Positions 63,746-64,000 of a stretch of DNA of 64,000 bases are shown one piece after another. Positions within the stretch are counted from its first letter, which is position 1, and each line of letters opens with the position of its first letter. Where the stretch lies: NCBI GenBank assembly GCA_023230565.1, contig JALNXD010000005.1:1-64000 (forward strand), given 5' to 3'. The DNA comes from Syntrophales bacterium. GTDB lineage: Bacteria > Desulfobacterota > Syntrophia > Syntrophales > UBA2210. The position numbers and the translations under genes are program-made. The notes below the pieces were generated by a model. The model saw nothing but the letters and a program-made list of their open reading frames with translations. It had not been told where the DNA came from and ran no database searches.

Positions 63746-63770
63746 AGGCCGGCGGAAAAAGCCGGCCTGT
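63746..63770 (+). terminator. Hairpin between tsf and pyrH
   Basis: AGGCCGGC (63746-63753) pairs perfectly with GCCGGCCT (63761-63768) over GGAAAAA, followed by GTCTT. The T-run is weak, so it may be a partial terminator or processing site. Confidence 0.6.
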
Positions 63771-63785
63771 CTTACATACGGTGCA

Positions 63786-64000
63786 ATGGAAGAAGCGGCA
63801 TACAAGAGAGTGCTGTTAAAATTAAGCGGCGAATTTCTGCTCGGTTCAAAACCGTTCGGTATAGATACGGATGTCCTGGGGTATATAGCCGATGAAATAA
63901 GAAGTATCATGGACATGGGTATCGAAATAGGGATTGTCATAGGAGGAGGGAACATATACCGGGGAGTAGAAGTGAGCAGCCGAGGCATCGACAGGGCATC
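63786..64000 (+). CDS. pyrH: UMP kinase (5' part, runs off the window)
   Basis: The first 71 codons are visible: YKRVLLKLSGEFL at the start, then EIGIVIGGGNIYRG, the amino-acid-kinase motifs of bacterial UMP kinase, which phosphorylates UMP to UDP. The ATG at 63786 was chosen; a GTG at 63781 is out of frame. rpsB-tsf-pyrH is a classic bacterial order. The gene is cut by the window edge, not broken. Confidence 0.95.
   Translation, partial: MEEAAYKRVLLKLSGEFLLGSKPFGIDTDVLGYIADEIRSIMDMGIEIGIVIGGGNIYRGVEVSSRGIDRA

Overview
The window looks like chromosome of a Gram-negative, anaerobic bacterium, most likely in the Desulfobacterota/deltaproteobacterial neighbourhood (inference from gene content; no 16S is present). 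Support: LPS transport and lipid A genes (lptF, lptG, lpxH), an AsmA-like envelope protein, a glycyl radical enzyme with its activase, split glycine decarboxylase (gcvPA/gcvPB), the M23 peptidase-secA-argJ order, and strong GGAG-type ribosome sites with frequent GTG/TTG starts. I see no insertion sequence, prophage, CRISPR array or rRNA. One tRNA (initiator tRNA-fMet) is present.

Layout. 1-9.4 kb: end of an ATP synthase locus (AtpZ/AtpI), then on the minus strand nadB, a glycine cleavage operon gcvT-(small ORF)-gcvH-gcvPA-gcvPB, an MFS transporter and lipA, which makes the lipoyl group GcvH needs. 9.4-16.1 kb, plus strand: tsaD, rsmA, a 41-residue small ORF, panC-panD, then DUF502-metK-ahcY (a SAM/SAH cycle with an unusually divergent MetK). 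16.2-21.5 kb: lptF-lptG (minus), divergent from PHP phosphatase-lpxH and speB-pdaD (arginine to putrescine). 21.6-26.9 kb: signalling block with a membrane histidine kinase, a receiver-adenylate cyclase, tRNA-fMet and a PAS-kinase-receiver hybrid. 27-43.8 kb: accessory metabolic region with a glycyl radical enzyme of unassigned substrate, a Tat-exported lytic transglycosylase, an NDP-forming acyl-CoA synthetase alpha chain, the glycyl radical activase, two AMP-forming acyl-CoA ligases and a Yej/Opp-like ABC importer. 44-48 kb: envelope genes (zinc-ribbon membrane protein, MBL hydrolase, NlpD/EnvC-like protein, YqaA, Pcm).

48-50.3 kb holds the most surprising gene: a phosphoglycerate mutase of the cofactor-independent type whose sequence is circularly permuted. 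It begins in the middle of the transferase domain, runs to the normal C-terminus, and then continues with the normal N-terminal half. Nearly all catalytic residues are kept. It has its own promoter and is coupled to a macro-domain gene. 50.3-64 kb: a large AsmA-like protein, a two-subunit biotin carboxylase/carboxyltransferase whose transferase active site departs from pyruvate carboxylase, an M23 peptidase, secA, argJ, rpsB-tsf and the start of pyrH.

All calls come from reading translated sequence, motifs and spacing; no database search was possible. Starts were adjusted where a Shine-Dalgarno site or family alignment pointed to an internal codon.
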